A DNA stretch of 64,000 nt, taken from assembly GCA_028023455.1 (NCBI GenBank), contig JAQFVV010006221.1, positions 7,855,011 through 7,919,010 on the forward strand. The letters run 5' to 3'. Both the position numbers and the translations under genes were made by a program. This document shows positions 29,540 through 40,841 of this stretch, piece by piece. The notes beneath the pieces are model-generated. The model was not told the DNA's origin and did not search any database. It saw nothing but the letters and a program-made list of their open reading frames with translations. The stretch's first letter is position 1; every line of letters starts with the position of its first letter. The DNA comes from Epiperipatus broadwayi (Eukaryota; Onychophora; Udeonychophora; Euonychophora; Peripatidae).

Positions 29540-29785
29540 AAAAATAATTTGTTCCTGCCAAGGTATGACCGAGTAAAGCACCTAGATTATTCTCCATCGG
29601 GTTATGGCCCACCGGATGCTGAACTTTCCATTGCCCGTCATAAATTCACCATGAAGATCTGCTGCCTGAAATACATGAAAAAGCTGCTGCTGTTGTGAAA
29701 TTAAATGAAATATCTAAATACAAGAAAACTTGCCACTCGTGAACTTTTTGCTGCTAAACTAATGGACTCGGAAAACTTCTTATAA
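29540..29785 (+). pseudogene. Unrecognised broken coding fragment
   Basis: About 80 codons of protein-like sequence are spread over three + frames with no intron signs. The first piece contains HLDYSPSGYGPPDAE. The second, in another frame from about 29655, contains LLPEIHEKAAAVVKLN. The third contains LATRELFAAKLMD and ends with a stop at 29783-29785. Base composition and codon use are less AT-rich than the flanks. Pieces that follow one another without overlap and change frame suggest one ancestral reading frame broken by two indels. This would fit a processed pseudogene or a mobile-element gene. I do not recognise the family. Confidence 0.35.
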
Positions 29786-31250
29786 AACAGGTACCTGTCT
29801 GTGTTCAAACTCTAGAGTACTCTAATAATATGCTATAGCTCGTCTTCATACTACTTATCTAAATTATAAAATGTAAAACTACCATATATATAACTAAAAC
29901 TGAATAATTAATTTAAGATGTAAATTTCTCTAATAATCTAGCGTACCTCACTCTGTCTTTCTTGGGTGCGTATTTCTCAAATCTACATTCTATCTATAGT
30001 TATTATTTACTTATTGCATGCTCATAATCGTCTCAAATTTCAAAGTTTAAATCTATGATCGCTTAAAACAATGAATGCGTGTCCAATTTTCATTAATATT
30101 TACTTTCCTTAATAACTTCACTTTCATATAAATCGACACGCATTCAGTGCATCATTTATTGTAATGCAGGGTCTACTACTTCGCAAATGGCTGGCATATT
30201 AGTTGTAATAACTCCCAGTTTATATATATTTTGTATTTATTAAATTTAATGAATAATTCTAGAAAATCCCATTTCTTTGAGAGTCGCCAGGGTTTAGTAA
30301 ATGTTGATAATGTCGGGCCGAATTGGAAGTCCATTTAAATCTTATCATAATCGTTTATAAGTATACATGTGTTACGTTTTAGAGACGCGATGATCTATTC
30401 CGCTGTAAATATTCCGGATTCTTCAGGGTTGAAATTAACCCCCGTCGTCCTACACAAGCGGACATAATAAATGCTCCCGTAGGACTTGACAATGTCATGC
30501 AGCCAGCCGGCAAAACTGCGACACGGACCGCTTGTCCCTGGTTATGCTTATGTGACACCTTACTTCGTCGGGCCGATGGCAGAGACCAGCCTGACATTCT
30601 TATAAACTCATTCACGGCATTGCAGTTTCGATATACTGCCATTCCATATCGCCTTTCTAAAGCGTACCACGTGTTCCTTCACTTAATCTTATTATTCTAT
30701 ATATCACTCCGCCTCTGCATTATCTGCATAATTCACTCTCAAATAAATGTTTGCCCTTAGTTATAAATAAATATTTTAATTAAATAAATATATGTCTGCC
30801 ATTACTCTTATAACCCATACTTTAGACTCTTGCATTGCAAAGGTATAAATCCCTCAAGGCATGCATTAGGAATACTTACTCGAGAATTTTTAGGTAGCTA
30901 GATTATGCAAACAAATAAGTGAATCCCTTTTGTAAACATTACATTATCGGAAATACCGCTGCTGAACTCCTCAATATAAAATAATGTCTAAATAAATAAA
31001 ATGTATTCTTTAAAATATAATCATGTCGCCAATCCCGCTGCTGAAGCTGTTAGTCCATAAAATATTATTAGATTGTGTTATTAAAATGTATTAATAAATA
31101 ATTTTAAACTATACGTCTGCAGTTACGTTTTCATTTATTCGATACCCATTCTATATAATATTTCCTCGATTATGTAAATATGAATGTTTAATTAATATTA
31201 GTTTGGTTATTGGCTAACTCGAGAATAAAATCATGAATCTCTTGCATCTC
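29786..31250. other. AT-rich spacer with a GC-richer island
   Basis: Most of this is AT-rich without coding signal. The exception is about 30370-30660, which is clearly richer in G and C (for example GCCAGCCGGCAAAACTGC near 30500). It carries two overlapping open frames of 87 codons on opposite strands. Neither resembles a known protein, and overlapping opposite frames in a GC-richer patch are easily produced by chance. An old interspersed repeat is a possible source. Confidence 0.4.
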
Positions 31251-31455
31251 CCTGACCACCGTGCCTAAGGAAATATTTACTAATGTCGCATCAGATGCGT
31301 TGTTTCATGGATTGTATTGTGGAATCGATAAACTATGTTCGAACTCAGTACCATGGGTGGCTTCGCTACTCGATGGTGCTGCTGTTCTGTATGGTGGTCG
31401 AATTCTGCACTATGTTTATGAGTCACACATTTTCTGACCGTTACAATATATATTA
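31251..31455 (+). repeat. Diverged copy of the 528/529-bp repeat family (3' core)
   Basis: This matches the 3' part of the two copies at 45.6 and 54.2 kb in order: CCCTGACCACC, GCATCAGATGCGTTGT, TTCGAACTCAGTA, GAATTCTGCA, and an end reading TGACCGTTACAATATATA. The GTTCGAACTC word resembles a tRNA-type B box, so a tRNA-derived short interspersed element is possible. No matching A box could be assigned. A 101-codon open frame overlapping it (31283-31588) is mostly a by-product of this repeat. Confidence 0.55.
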
Positions 31456-31459
31456 CAAA

Positions 31460-31977
31460 CTAACTGACAGACAAAGCTACCTATATTTTCATAATAATAT
31501 TTTTCATAATGTCATCTGTAAACAATTTTTAAACATTAAAAGAATTCGTAGTAAGAAAAATTTTCTTCAACAAAATAACTTTACATAATGAGTTTTCATA
31601 CACCTATCTCAACTAATAGGCTTATTAACAACACTAAAGCCACTATAGCTTCTGATCAGACCCCACAGGCTGTGTACAGAGTGGCATGCCCTCATAATGG
31701 ATGCAAAGCATCATACTATGGTAAAACAAGAGCCACCATAGCTACTAGGACATCACAACACAAGTATAGATATAATAAGGCACATATGAATGCAGAATGC
31801 ACTTCAATTTTTGCCCGTCAAAAATTGTCAGGACATGTGTTCGAAACCGCATCTGCAAAATTAGTTGGTACTGAGAGGCATGATATTAAATAAAAAGTAA
31901 AAGAAGCTTACTTTATAGCAGAGGACTCATTCACCATTAATCGTAAAGATGCATGTTTTGCTATATCTAAAAGATGA
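31460..31977 (+). pseudogene. Penelope-like element GIY-YIG endonuclease fragment
   Basis: The main frame (31588-31893) contains AVYRVACPHNGC followed by SYYGKTRATIATRTSQHKY. This fits the GIY-YIG pattern of Penelope-like elements: VY, a Cys pair, Y-x-G-x-T and a conserved Arg. Downstream HVFETASAKLV fits the usual H-containing helix. After the TAA at 31891-31893 the same frame continues to 31977 (KEAYFIAEDSFTINRK), which is the family's usual C-terminus, so the stop is a late in-frame nonsense change. Upstream codons from about 31500 (FLNIKRIRSKK) may belong to the linker. In intact elements the domain makes the nick that primes reverse transcription. No reverse transcriptase is joined to it here. 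Confidence 0.75.
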
Positions 31978-32194
31978 TCTTAGTGACTCATTTGCATAGA
32001 ATTTGCATATCGTATTTATATAATGATTTCAAAGAAAGAATCATAACTGGCTATGAATATGAGAAGTACATCTTATTGAAAGCGCTCAGCCATTTAATTT
32101 AGTTTTCTATTTGTTGTTACAGCATGATTTGATATTATCATATTGTAGACAAACCTAAAGTATAAATCTACAGGTTATTACTTAATATTCTAAT

Positions 32195-32410
32195 ATGGAC
32201 TATAATTGGCAATACAAGCAGATATTACATTTTAGCTTATCGGTTTGCACTTTTCGACAACAGATAAATTTCCTGCAAAGATGTGCGAGGTTTAAAATTA
32301 TCCCAAATTGTTGCAGAGTTAATATAAATAACTCTATACTGAAACAGCCAGCTTTTACAATCCAACTGTTTCACCTACTATATCCTATAGTAGTATTCTT
32401 TTATATGTAA
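32195..32410 (+). pseudogene. Possible Penelope-like element N-terminal fragment
   Basis: The 71-codon frame contains FRQQINFLQRCARFKIIPNC. This resembles the N-terminal segment of many Penelope-like proteins, where a helix ending in FL-x-x-C is followed by IIP. It begins about 220 bp after the end of the GIY-YIG fragment and in the same orientation. That would fit a head-to-tail pair of element pieces, which is common for this class. The match is short, and chance cannot be excluded. Confidence 0.4.
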
Positions 32411-34699
32411 TAACCACCAAATTCTCGTACATCATGCTAATATTATCATAAAAACCTGGCTAAATTATAACCTAAATAATGTTAATTGTGTATGTGTGCA
32501 TATATATTAAAATATAGTATGAAAATTGCATCTATATGTATAAATCTCTAAAAATACGTACATATATATTCCTGGTAATAAATAAATGAAAAACGAGTTG
32601 TATGTGTAACTTAAGACTACATATATGCTAGAAGAATAATGTTAATAGAATTTAAACATTAAGATTTTTTTATTTTAAAATATTTTATTAAATTAATAAT
32701 ATTTGAAATTATATAATTCTGCATATATCGCTAAATTAAATGGTCGAGTTACATATATAACAAAATGTTCACAAATTTTAGATTTGTTTTTCTAGTAAAG
32801 ATGATGCCAGAAAAGTTAATCCTTCTCGCTGAAAATTGAACCAATTACAATTTAAAGTTAAAATTAGATTTAAATTAAAAAAACTGAATAAATTACCACG
32901 AGTGACCGAGGTTAAATTAACCTAAGTGAAAAATAATCACAGCAGGATCCTACTAAATTTTAGAAACAGCAAATAAGCTAAGAAAATGAATCTAAAAATA
33001 ATATAATGAAGGAGAGGGGGTGAGCTAATATAAAAGCTGCTGCAGCCATCTTTGAAATACTCTATGATTATATTTTAACAAAGTATTTACAAAAGCATTG
33101 ATGATGATGATGGCGGGGTAGAGGGCTACAATTCTTGCCTTCTCGTTCTCGATGAGAAGCTACTTGATGCAGGAAGAGATGCAGTAACAGCTGCCACCAC
33201 CTAAAGAAGTACCACGATGAAGAAATAATTTGCCAGCACAAGAAAGAAGAAAATGGTAATAACTCCTTCAATTTTAAACCTTTGAATTAAACTCAACTCT
33301 AAAATGCTAGCTCAATCTAAAGTCAATGGCCATAATAATAATGTAAAGTAAACTTATTTCTAAATGTAATTTTTATTTATTTTAATCTTAAAACCTTGCC
33401 TGATTTGATATTAAAACCTGATTTATGATTTCTTATTACCTGATTTAATATTTGATCTAATCTAATAATTAATACCTGATTTATTAACTGCTTTATGATT
33501 TCTTACCTGGGTTGATTTCTTTATTTATTGATTTACTTGCTGAATTTATTTGTGATTGATTTAGTTACGTTTTACTCCTATTTTGAGTAATTAAAAGTAA
33601 TTTAGTTTTAACTTGCTAAAATCTATATTTTAAATGTCTTGATGTGAATTTTGTTACGTATAAATGCAAAATGATCTATTTTAAAATAACCACTAAAGTT
33701 CTAAGTTATTTTGGATATCTTAAGTTAATGATAATGTTTGCCATCATTAATTTTATAAACAGTTCATAATTAAAACTGAATCAATCAAATTTCAGCTAAC
33801 GTATAAGTTTCATTTTAAAACAAAGCTAAATTTCAGATTTCACATATGTGAAATCTTATCTTATTTTAAATCTTACATTTCTTTTAATTAAATCTATGCC
33901 AAATCTTATTATTTTCAGGTATGTTATTGTTTATGCTACATGTATTCAAAACCGGGTTTTATTCGTAATTAAATCATTAGTGAGACGTAATTAGATTCTC
34001 GCACATATATATGTAATTTCACGTATATATGTAATCTCAAGGATATTGACACACAAACTAAAACTCTGTTTTGAAATGGATAAAATATCTTAAATGAGAT
34101 ATAATTACAAGCTTACAAGTATTCTAAGATAGATTTGCTTTTAAATGTGATATCTACGTAATATCCAGTTGAAGTGATGAAATACAGTATAAATCTATAA
34201 TTCTATGTTGTAATTTCCCATAGTATACTGTGGCCCTCCTTAGTGAAATAAATGCCTATATAGATAGCTTTATAACTTGGATTCATAAGCTTTCCTTAAT
34301 AGTTTTACATTGGAAGTGTGATAGCATGATTTAATATTATCATAAGTTTATAAATATAAAATATCCTAAAACACTGTTGGATAAAGGTAATATTAAAATC
34401 TTCTGAGGTCAATAGAAAGGAACTTTTCTAAGAAAAGAAGTAGTCAATTAGAAATTCCAAGACTAGTTACTTTTAATGCTGATTTATTTAGTATTAAACA
34501 AATATTACAGAAATACTTTAAGGTATTAAATTTCCACAGATTATCTAAAATCTATTTTCTCAACCTATTTAAAGTTGTAATTGAAGACACAAATCACTTC
34601 CGAATAGTCTTATTCATCAACATAATGATTCAAGCATCTGTTACATTCTAATAAAAATATTAAGTTTACAATTTACAATTAACATGGTTGGGGGGGGGG
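32411..34699. other. Long AT-rich stretch without genes
   Basis: No convincing coding sequence is present. A TATAAAAG word at about 33028 precedes a GC-richer patch (33030-33260) with a GAAAATGGTAATAA word that could be a splice donor, but nothing confirms an exon. A short word AGCATGATTT(A/G)ATATTATCATA occurs here near 34323 and also near 32122, probably part of an unrecognised interspersed repeat. A run of 11 G lies at about 34690. Confidence 0.5.
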
Positions 34700-34963
34700 G
34701 TATCATTTAAAAGCATTAATGGTATTACCCTAAATAATTTTTGTAACAATATGTTTGCATGTAAAACATCTTTTATTTCCATATAAAATACATCCTTTTT
34801 CTGATACAAAATTAGTAATAAAATTTGAAATATATAGTCTCAATGTCCTTTTTTTTTTACTGTCCATTTTTTTATCATAAATATTTTGCTTCATTAAATT
34901 TGTCATACATTTTAAATTAATATATAATGTTGCTAATTTGTTCATTATCATAATCAGCTTCAA
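34700..34963 (-). pseudogene. Penelope-like element Cys-motif fragment
   Basis: The minus-strand frame ends with KGCILYGNKRCFTCKHIV. In Penelope-like elements the GIY-YIG domain is preceded by a segment of the form G-x-x-x-C/Y-G-x-x-R-C-x-x-C-x-x-I, and this matches its spacing. The frame then stops, and downstream sequence runs into a poly-C/G tract, so the nuclease core is missing. The upstream part of the frame is AT-rich and unremarkable. Confidence 0.45.
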
Positions 34964-35340
34964 TCAGTACTTTTATAAAATTTATAATATTTTGTGACAT
35001 CACTTTCTTAACAATAAATCTTACCACAAAACAAAAAAGTTCTAAGATTTTTCATTTTATGTACAATTGGGCCAATAATTTATAATATATATTATACCAT
35101 TTTTATTACATTAATTTTATTAATCATACGATGATAGTTGACTAACAATTATTTAATACTCTTAATCATTTTTCTGGTAGGTATGGGATCAAACTCCTTA
35201 ATAATACCAACAGATAATCAAATTAAAATAAGCTTTGTGACTTTCTCTTGAAACCAAATTTAATTCTCGTATTCTTAAAAAAAAAATTATGTTCTGATAG
35301 TTATATTGATTCAAATAACCCTTTTCACTGAAAAACAGGC

Positions 35341-35881
35341 TTCATTTTACACTGAATTTTTCTCTTTTCTATTACTGCCTCTTGATGAATATTAGAAAAA
35401 CCAAATATATTCACCTGTCCAGTGACAAATTTCATTTTACACTTAACTTTATCATTGAATAACTTTTTATAAAATTCTAATGATTTATATAAAATCTGTT
35501 CATTATAAATAGTCTTCAATATATAGTTAATTTATTCCTGATAAGAATTTCTCTTTACCTTTTTGTTTAAAACTAGAGAAATTATACAAGTTCAATCTTT
35601 CAGTACTCACTTTCATTTTACAATGAATTTGATTATCCAACACTACAACTTCCTCAATATCCTTCCAATCAAATAGTAAGGCTAGATATAAATAATAGGA
35701 TTCAACTTGCACTTTATTTTAACATTCTCAATTAATCTCTGATTCAGTAAATATTGATTATGTATACCATTTTAATGCAAAATACTTTTCATTTTACATT
35801 TTATTTTTGAATCTCTTAAGATTTCCTCCTCACAATCAGATAAACTACCTATGTACATTTTCATCCTAGGTTTCATTTTAC
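35341..35881 (-). repeat. Five dispersed CKMK-encoding boxes
   Basis: The 10-mer TTCATTTTAC, which reads CKMK on the minus strand, begins at 35341, 35431, 35612, 35788 and 35872. The steps are 90, 181, 176 and 84 bp, roughly one or two times a 30-codon period. Sequence between the boxes is strongly diverged. This is an old tandem protein repeat at the C-terminal side of the coiled-coil gene. Confidence 0.6.
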
Positions 35882-36552
35882 AAGAAATCATATTATTTAA
35901 TCCTTCCTTTCTCTCATCAACAACTTTCTTTCTTAAAATTTAGTTTCTTTTTCACATTCTAATTTGTCTTCTATTAAGAAATTCTTCTTATCCTTTAAGA
36001 TTTTCAACATTCTACTGTGCTTATTAATTTCTTCCTGCATCTTTTTGATAAGTTCACCCATCCTGGATCTAAACTTATGGCCATCTAGCATTTCCCTTTT
36101 TACTATACTCATATCTCCCAACATTTTCTTCTTAATTTCTTCTTGTATTTGAGAATCAAGATTAGTGATATAACTACCTATCTTTTCATTGGAAACTTTT
36201 ATTTTCTCTCCCCGTTGATCATTAGAAATCTTTATTTTCTCTTCTATTTGACAAAACCTCTCTTTATTATCTACTTCACTCTGAGTCAACAATTGACTTA
36301 ACTCACTTATTCTGATATATGAATTTTTAATTCTTTCTGAGTTAATTCATAGTACTCATGAATTTTATCATCTATCATTTCCACATTTTCCACCCTTAAT
36401 AACTCCATTTTAAAATCCATATCCTCTCTTAATGCTTTTAAGTCCTTTTCATTTTTATCAAATCTACCATCAAAAGTAGTACATTTCATATTTTCCAAAT
36501 TATTTTTAACATCATCTAAATTATTTTTCAATTCATCAATATTATTCTTAAT

Positions 36553-36714
36553 TTCTTTGTTATCATCTAATTTTTTATTCATATGATCTCACATTTGATT
36601 CATATTTTCTTTGTTATCATCTAATTTTTTATTCATATGATCTCGCATTTGATTCATATCTTCTTAGTTATCATCTAATTTTTTCTTCACTTGTTTCATA
36701 TCTTCTCGCATTTC
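36553..36714 (-). repeat. 54-bp coding tandem repeat, three units
   Basis: Units start at 36553, 36607 and 36661, exactly 54 bp apart. On the minus strand each encodes an 18-residue unit around MNQMRDHMNKKLDDNKEN. The third is the most diverged. The period keeps the frame, so the expansion happened while the sequence was coding or at least did not disturb it. Two of the units carry in-frame stops. Confidence 0.8.
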
Positions 36715-36880
36715 CTGCATAAATTTCATTAACTGTTAAAACTTACAACTTTCTCTGACTCTTTTTCTTTAGTATCACTCATTTTGCTCAAAATAAATAT
36801 TTTCTCAATATTTATCTAAAATACTACAATTTTTATATTATCATAAAAATATTTCCTCACCATGTCACAAGTCACATATA

Positions 36881-37039
36881 ACAGCAAGCATCACATGATC
36901 ACATCTCCAATACTAGCACATAATTGTTTGGATGAGTAGGCATTAGATAGGGATTTTATGCACAAGCCTTCTGGCATCCATTGATTACTCTGTTTAGCAC
37001 AGGTGTCACTACTATATGGAGTTTTGCTTTGCTTTGTTT
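36881..37039. mobile_element. Hairpin-family retroposon, one-armed copy, 12-bp target duplication
   Basis: The insert is flanked by a perfect direct repeat AAGTCACATATA at 36869-36880 and 37040-37051. Inside, TACTAGCACATAATTGTT is followed at once by one arm of the hairpin element (GGATGAGTAGGCATTAGATAG through ATGGAGTTTTG). It ends in a GCTTT-rich tail. The other arm and the loop present at 61.3 kb are missing. A duplication of 12 bp and a simple tail point to target-primed insertion rather than cut-and-paste transposition. Confidence 0.7.
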
Positions 37040-37051
37040 AAGTCACATATA

Positions 37052-40000
37052 TCTGAGTATCTCCTCACAACCATCAAATACTATGTTTAGATTTTACCCC
37101 ACATATTTTTTAAATTACCATTTTTAAATTCGTATTATCATTATCATTTTTTTTAAACTTCATCACTTCAATATCACTTTGATTTATTTCTCCTTTCGAA
37201 TCACACTCACACTAGTCATATCACATTTATTATTTTAATATACCTCCAAAACATTATTAATATAGTCTATCCAAAAGTAAGACATGTCATTTCTATTTTT
37301 AATTGTAAATCAAATATATTAACTTTATTTTCAATAAATGTTTTTTTTTTTTTTATATGATAGTCTAATAATTTTTATTAAGTACACAATATATTATTCT
37401 TTTACTTCATTCCATATAATACAACTCTTTTATAAATTTTGATATTTTTGTATGCATGTAAATCTTATTAACAACTATTCTAAAACTTTATCATTATGTT
37501 GTTAGTTTTATAACATAAAAGCTGTAAGATTAACACAAATAATAGAACCAAGATTAAACCACATTTTGATAATAATTCATTCCATTCATCCATCCTTTAT
37601 TTTTATTTTCATCATTGATCTCATTTTATTTCCATCTGGTATCAATTCAAAAATTACTTAAATATTACAACATTTGTTTTGCATTTACTTCCATTTTATA
37701 TTAAACAATTTTCCACACATTAGATAAGATATTACCATACAACTAACTATATTTGATGTTTACCTTACTTTTCTTGATTATTTAAAAATTCCATAGATAA
37801 GAAACTGATTTTTAGTACAGTAAAATACTACAAATATGAAATGGAGGCCTTCTTTTCTTTTTAAATAAGATATGCTCTCATGGCAAGTAGTCATTTTCTC
37901 TTCATGATGCTACCTTAATATCCAGGCCTTTACATTAAGCTCTTATGGATCTTAACACCTCTATTTTATAGAAATTCCTCACATTATGATATTTAAAATT
38001 ACATATATGGGTATCACTTAGACTAACCTCATTAAGTTTTTCTATCAGTTCTTCAGGAAAGTATAACTTAACCATATTAATTATATCCTGGAATGATAGC
38101 TTATCTAACTCTCAAAAGATATTACTAACATCCGTCATTACTATAAATCAGCATAACAGTATTACAATATTATCTTCCCATTAATTGTTCTTTTACTACC
38201 CTAATGATGATGTGTTGCAAAACAATATATATATATAACTTGACAATCGTCAATGTTTACTTCTTATATTAAAATTAAGATCAAAACTTTTTTTTATCTT
38301 TTATCATTCACACATTTAATTCTTTCATATATTTTTTTTTTCATACTTTTTTTATTAGTAGTAATATTATAACTACTACATCTCGGTTCTTTATCATGAT
38401 AGTACATTGGTTATTAATTACTTAATACGCTAGAGCATACAATAAATTAATTTAAAATTTTGTTACCTTATAATAAAACTTAAAAGTATTATTTTACCGC
38501 ATTTTCCATCTTCTCTTTTCCTCCCGCTTCTTATATTAAGTATATTGGCAATTGTATAAATTAATATCCAGTAAAAAAAATATTGTTTATTTTTTTCATC
38601 TTCTTTATGGTTCCTTCTCACATACTTTAATATTATAGTCAATACTTTTTGGCACATTAGGACTTTAAACTATTAGGTTTGTTAGCGATTCCAGAGATCT
38701 TCTATCCAACATTTTGAAATGAAGCAGGAATAATAATAAACTGAAATCTTTCACGGTGCTGCTCTTTCAGACACTTTTCATTATTTATGTCAGATTTTTT
38801 TATAAAAATTGATGGAATCGGAAAATCAAATAATCAAGTCAAACATATATATTTAAATGTTAATCATTTGAAGTACTGATTACAAATCATTTTTACTTAA
38901 ATCCTTCGTTTTGTTTCTCTGTTTTATACATGAATTTCTTTTCTTTATGAGAAATATACGTAAGTTTCTTGAAATTAAGTCTCGTAATATAATTTTCAAT
39001 CTATCTGCTAGACCAAGTTTATTATCTCTTCATGAATTCTCGGCGTTTATCTTGTTTACTTTAATATAACTTGTAATGAATAAATAGAAGACTTAAATCG
39101 CCTATATACCTTTATTTATCATTCAAGAATACACATCTATTATTCTATTCATTTGATTAAAGTTACTGTTGTAAAATATTATACATCCATCATTTAATAT
39201 TATATTTTTAATTTAAATAATATAAATTACTTTTACTAATAGCACATGATTTTCTTCAACTTCTTTCTATTATCCATTATATTAAAGTTCTATATCTTTT
39301 CTTGCTTAACTCACGAAAGTTAGCTATTCTGATCTCTTGGTTTGGTTTTTTATTTATATATAAGTAAATAAAGCAGAGATAAACTGGAAATGTTTAACTT
39401 ACTTGAATGATTGTCCACTTTTAAAATTACTTACACCGAATTACTTTGATCCTTATCAATTTTTCTGCTTATAATAATATATATTGGCAACTTTTTTATT
39501 CCATCATCTTGTTGAGCTTCTTTTAAATATTTTATTTTTATTCTATTAAAATTAATTGACTTATTACTGTAGAATAAAATAAAGTATTTTATAATTTTGA
39601 TAAATTTTACCAATATTACATACAACCATTTAATTTACTTATAGTTTCTTATTTTATTCCATTGTTTGCTACTTTTCTCAAAAATCCCCCCCAACATTAC
39701 ATGAAAAACTTTCCTTAATTTGATTGGTCGATAACTGGAAAGTTGTTACTTATTTACTTATATTTAAACTTGTTTGGGTTAAGATTTAACTACTAAAGAA
39801 AATGAAAATGTAGTAATTATTTTAAAACTGATTAAATTTAAACAACGTTTTAATACAAATTTAAAATAATTTATTTATTCAGCTTCGTAGATTTATTTTA
39901 ACAAAATATTTAAAATCAATGATTTTTTTAATATCATTACAATTATTTTAAAATGTATTATTAAAATTACATACAGATATATAAAACAAAACAACCACGA

Positions 40001-40080
40001 ATAAAAAAAATGTGTATTTATAATCTTTTTTAAAGTCTCTATTAAAAGTTATTTATTAAACTATTAGTGTCAGATATATC
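37052..40080. other. AT-rich stretch without recognisable genes
   Basis: This is about 3 kb of strongly AT-rich DNA with homopolymer runs (A/T 10-14) and only short open frames of 60-65 codons. None of them has a recognisable motif. It lies between the coiled-coil gene and the LINE fragments and may contain untranslated or long-terminal-repeat remains of either, but I find no direct or inverted terminal repeat pair. Confidence 0.5.
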
Positions 40081-40081
40081 T

Positions 40082-40745
40082 TTAAAATTTGGGACTATTT
40101 AATACAGTGGACCAACTATTCTTTCTTACATTGAATTTAATAATATTGCGTTTTTGATCTCTTCTTGTTAATCCCAACAGGCATCTCTCCATACTTCTTT
40201 GAGTGGTCTGAAGTCTCTGTATTGCTCTTCTATTAAGTGTCCAAGTCTCAGATCCATAAGTAAGACCTGGTAAAACACATGTATTAAAAACCTTCCTTTT
40301 CAAACAGATAGGCATATTTCCTTTTAGTATCAAGTTATTTCTACCAAAAGCACTCCAACCAAGTTTAATTCTATGATTATTTTCATTCATTATGTTTCCA
40401 TCTATATTAATAATCTGACCAAGGTATTTGTAACTGTTAACTTCTTCTAACTCATCATAATCAATCTTTGTTTTCATATTTTGAGAAAATTCATTAAACA
40501 TTACTTTAGTCTTTTTAACATTTATCTTTAGTCCTACTTTCCTACTTTCATCTGATAACTCCTGCAACATTTCCTGCAGCTATAAAGCATTATTTGCAAA
40601 AAACAACTACATCACCTGCAAAATCTAAATGACTTAAATAATCTCCATTTACTTTCACTCCTTCAGCTTCCCATTTTAATCCACAAAATACTTCTTGCAG
40701 CACTGCTGTAAAAGGTTTTGGAGATATGGAGTCACCATTATTCCA
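40082..40745 (-). pseudogene. LINE (RTE-like) reverse transcriptase middle part, inverted
   Basis: The minus strand starts at GDSISPKPFTAVLQE (about 40740), which is motif B of RTE-type LINE reverse transcriptases. Next comes the motif C region HLDFAGDVVVF, where the family has F-A-D-D, so one catalytic Asp is Gly. After a frame break at about 40570-40600 follow GLKINVKKTKVMF, SYKYLGQII, the thumb segment YGSETWTLNRRAIQRL and RSMERCLLGLTRRDQ, in standard order. The piece stops being recognisable at about 40125. It lacks everything upstream of motif B and the C-terminal tail. The + strand piece beginning about 100 bp away lacks exactly this middle part. Confidence 0.85.
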
Positions 40746-40841
40746 AGGAGGCTGTAAAGTCACCAACCAAGGCAGCAGTTGGTGGTCAAAGGCGGAGGGT
40801 GTTAAGAATCCCCTGATTGCGGACCCAGGCTGCCATGTGAT

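Larger units (their letters stand above)
35320..36782 (-). pseudogene. Coiled-coil Gag-like gene with internal repeats, broken
   Basis: Reading leftward from an ATG at 36782 (MSDTKEKESEK), the minus strand encodes a very hydrophilic, Lys/Glu/Asp/Asn-rich protein. It contains 18-residue tandem repeats (36553-36714), a heptad-like stretch (36307-36582) and a second coiled-coil segment with MSIVKREMLDGHKF (35933-36292). A tail with repeated CKMK boxes follows (35341-35881). In-frame stops interrupt the repeats and frames change several times. The coiled coil followed by CKMK boxes recalls N-terminal Gag regions of some invertebrate LTR retrotransposons. I see no capsid, zinc knuckle or polymerase downstream, so the assignment is an inference. 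A host gene family cannot be ruled out. Confidence 0.45.

Noticed and set aside
30379-30760. Two overlapping 87-codon frames on opposite strands
   Set aside because: No motif or family signal. Mutual overlap in a GC-richer patch is expected by chance.
31283-31588. 101-codon frame before the GIY-YIG fragment as a gene
   Set aside because: Most of it is the 3' core of the interspersed repeat. Only the last codons could belong to the Penelope-like linker.
33068-33271. 67-codon minus-strand frame with His run, and nearby TATA-like word
   Set aside because: The His run is a GAT microsatellite read backwards. The promoter and splice-like words alone are too weak to call a gene.
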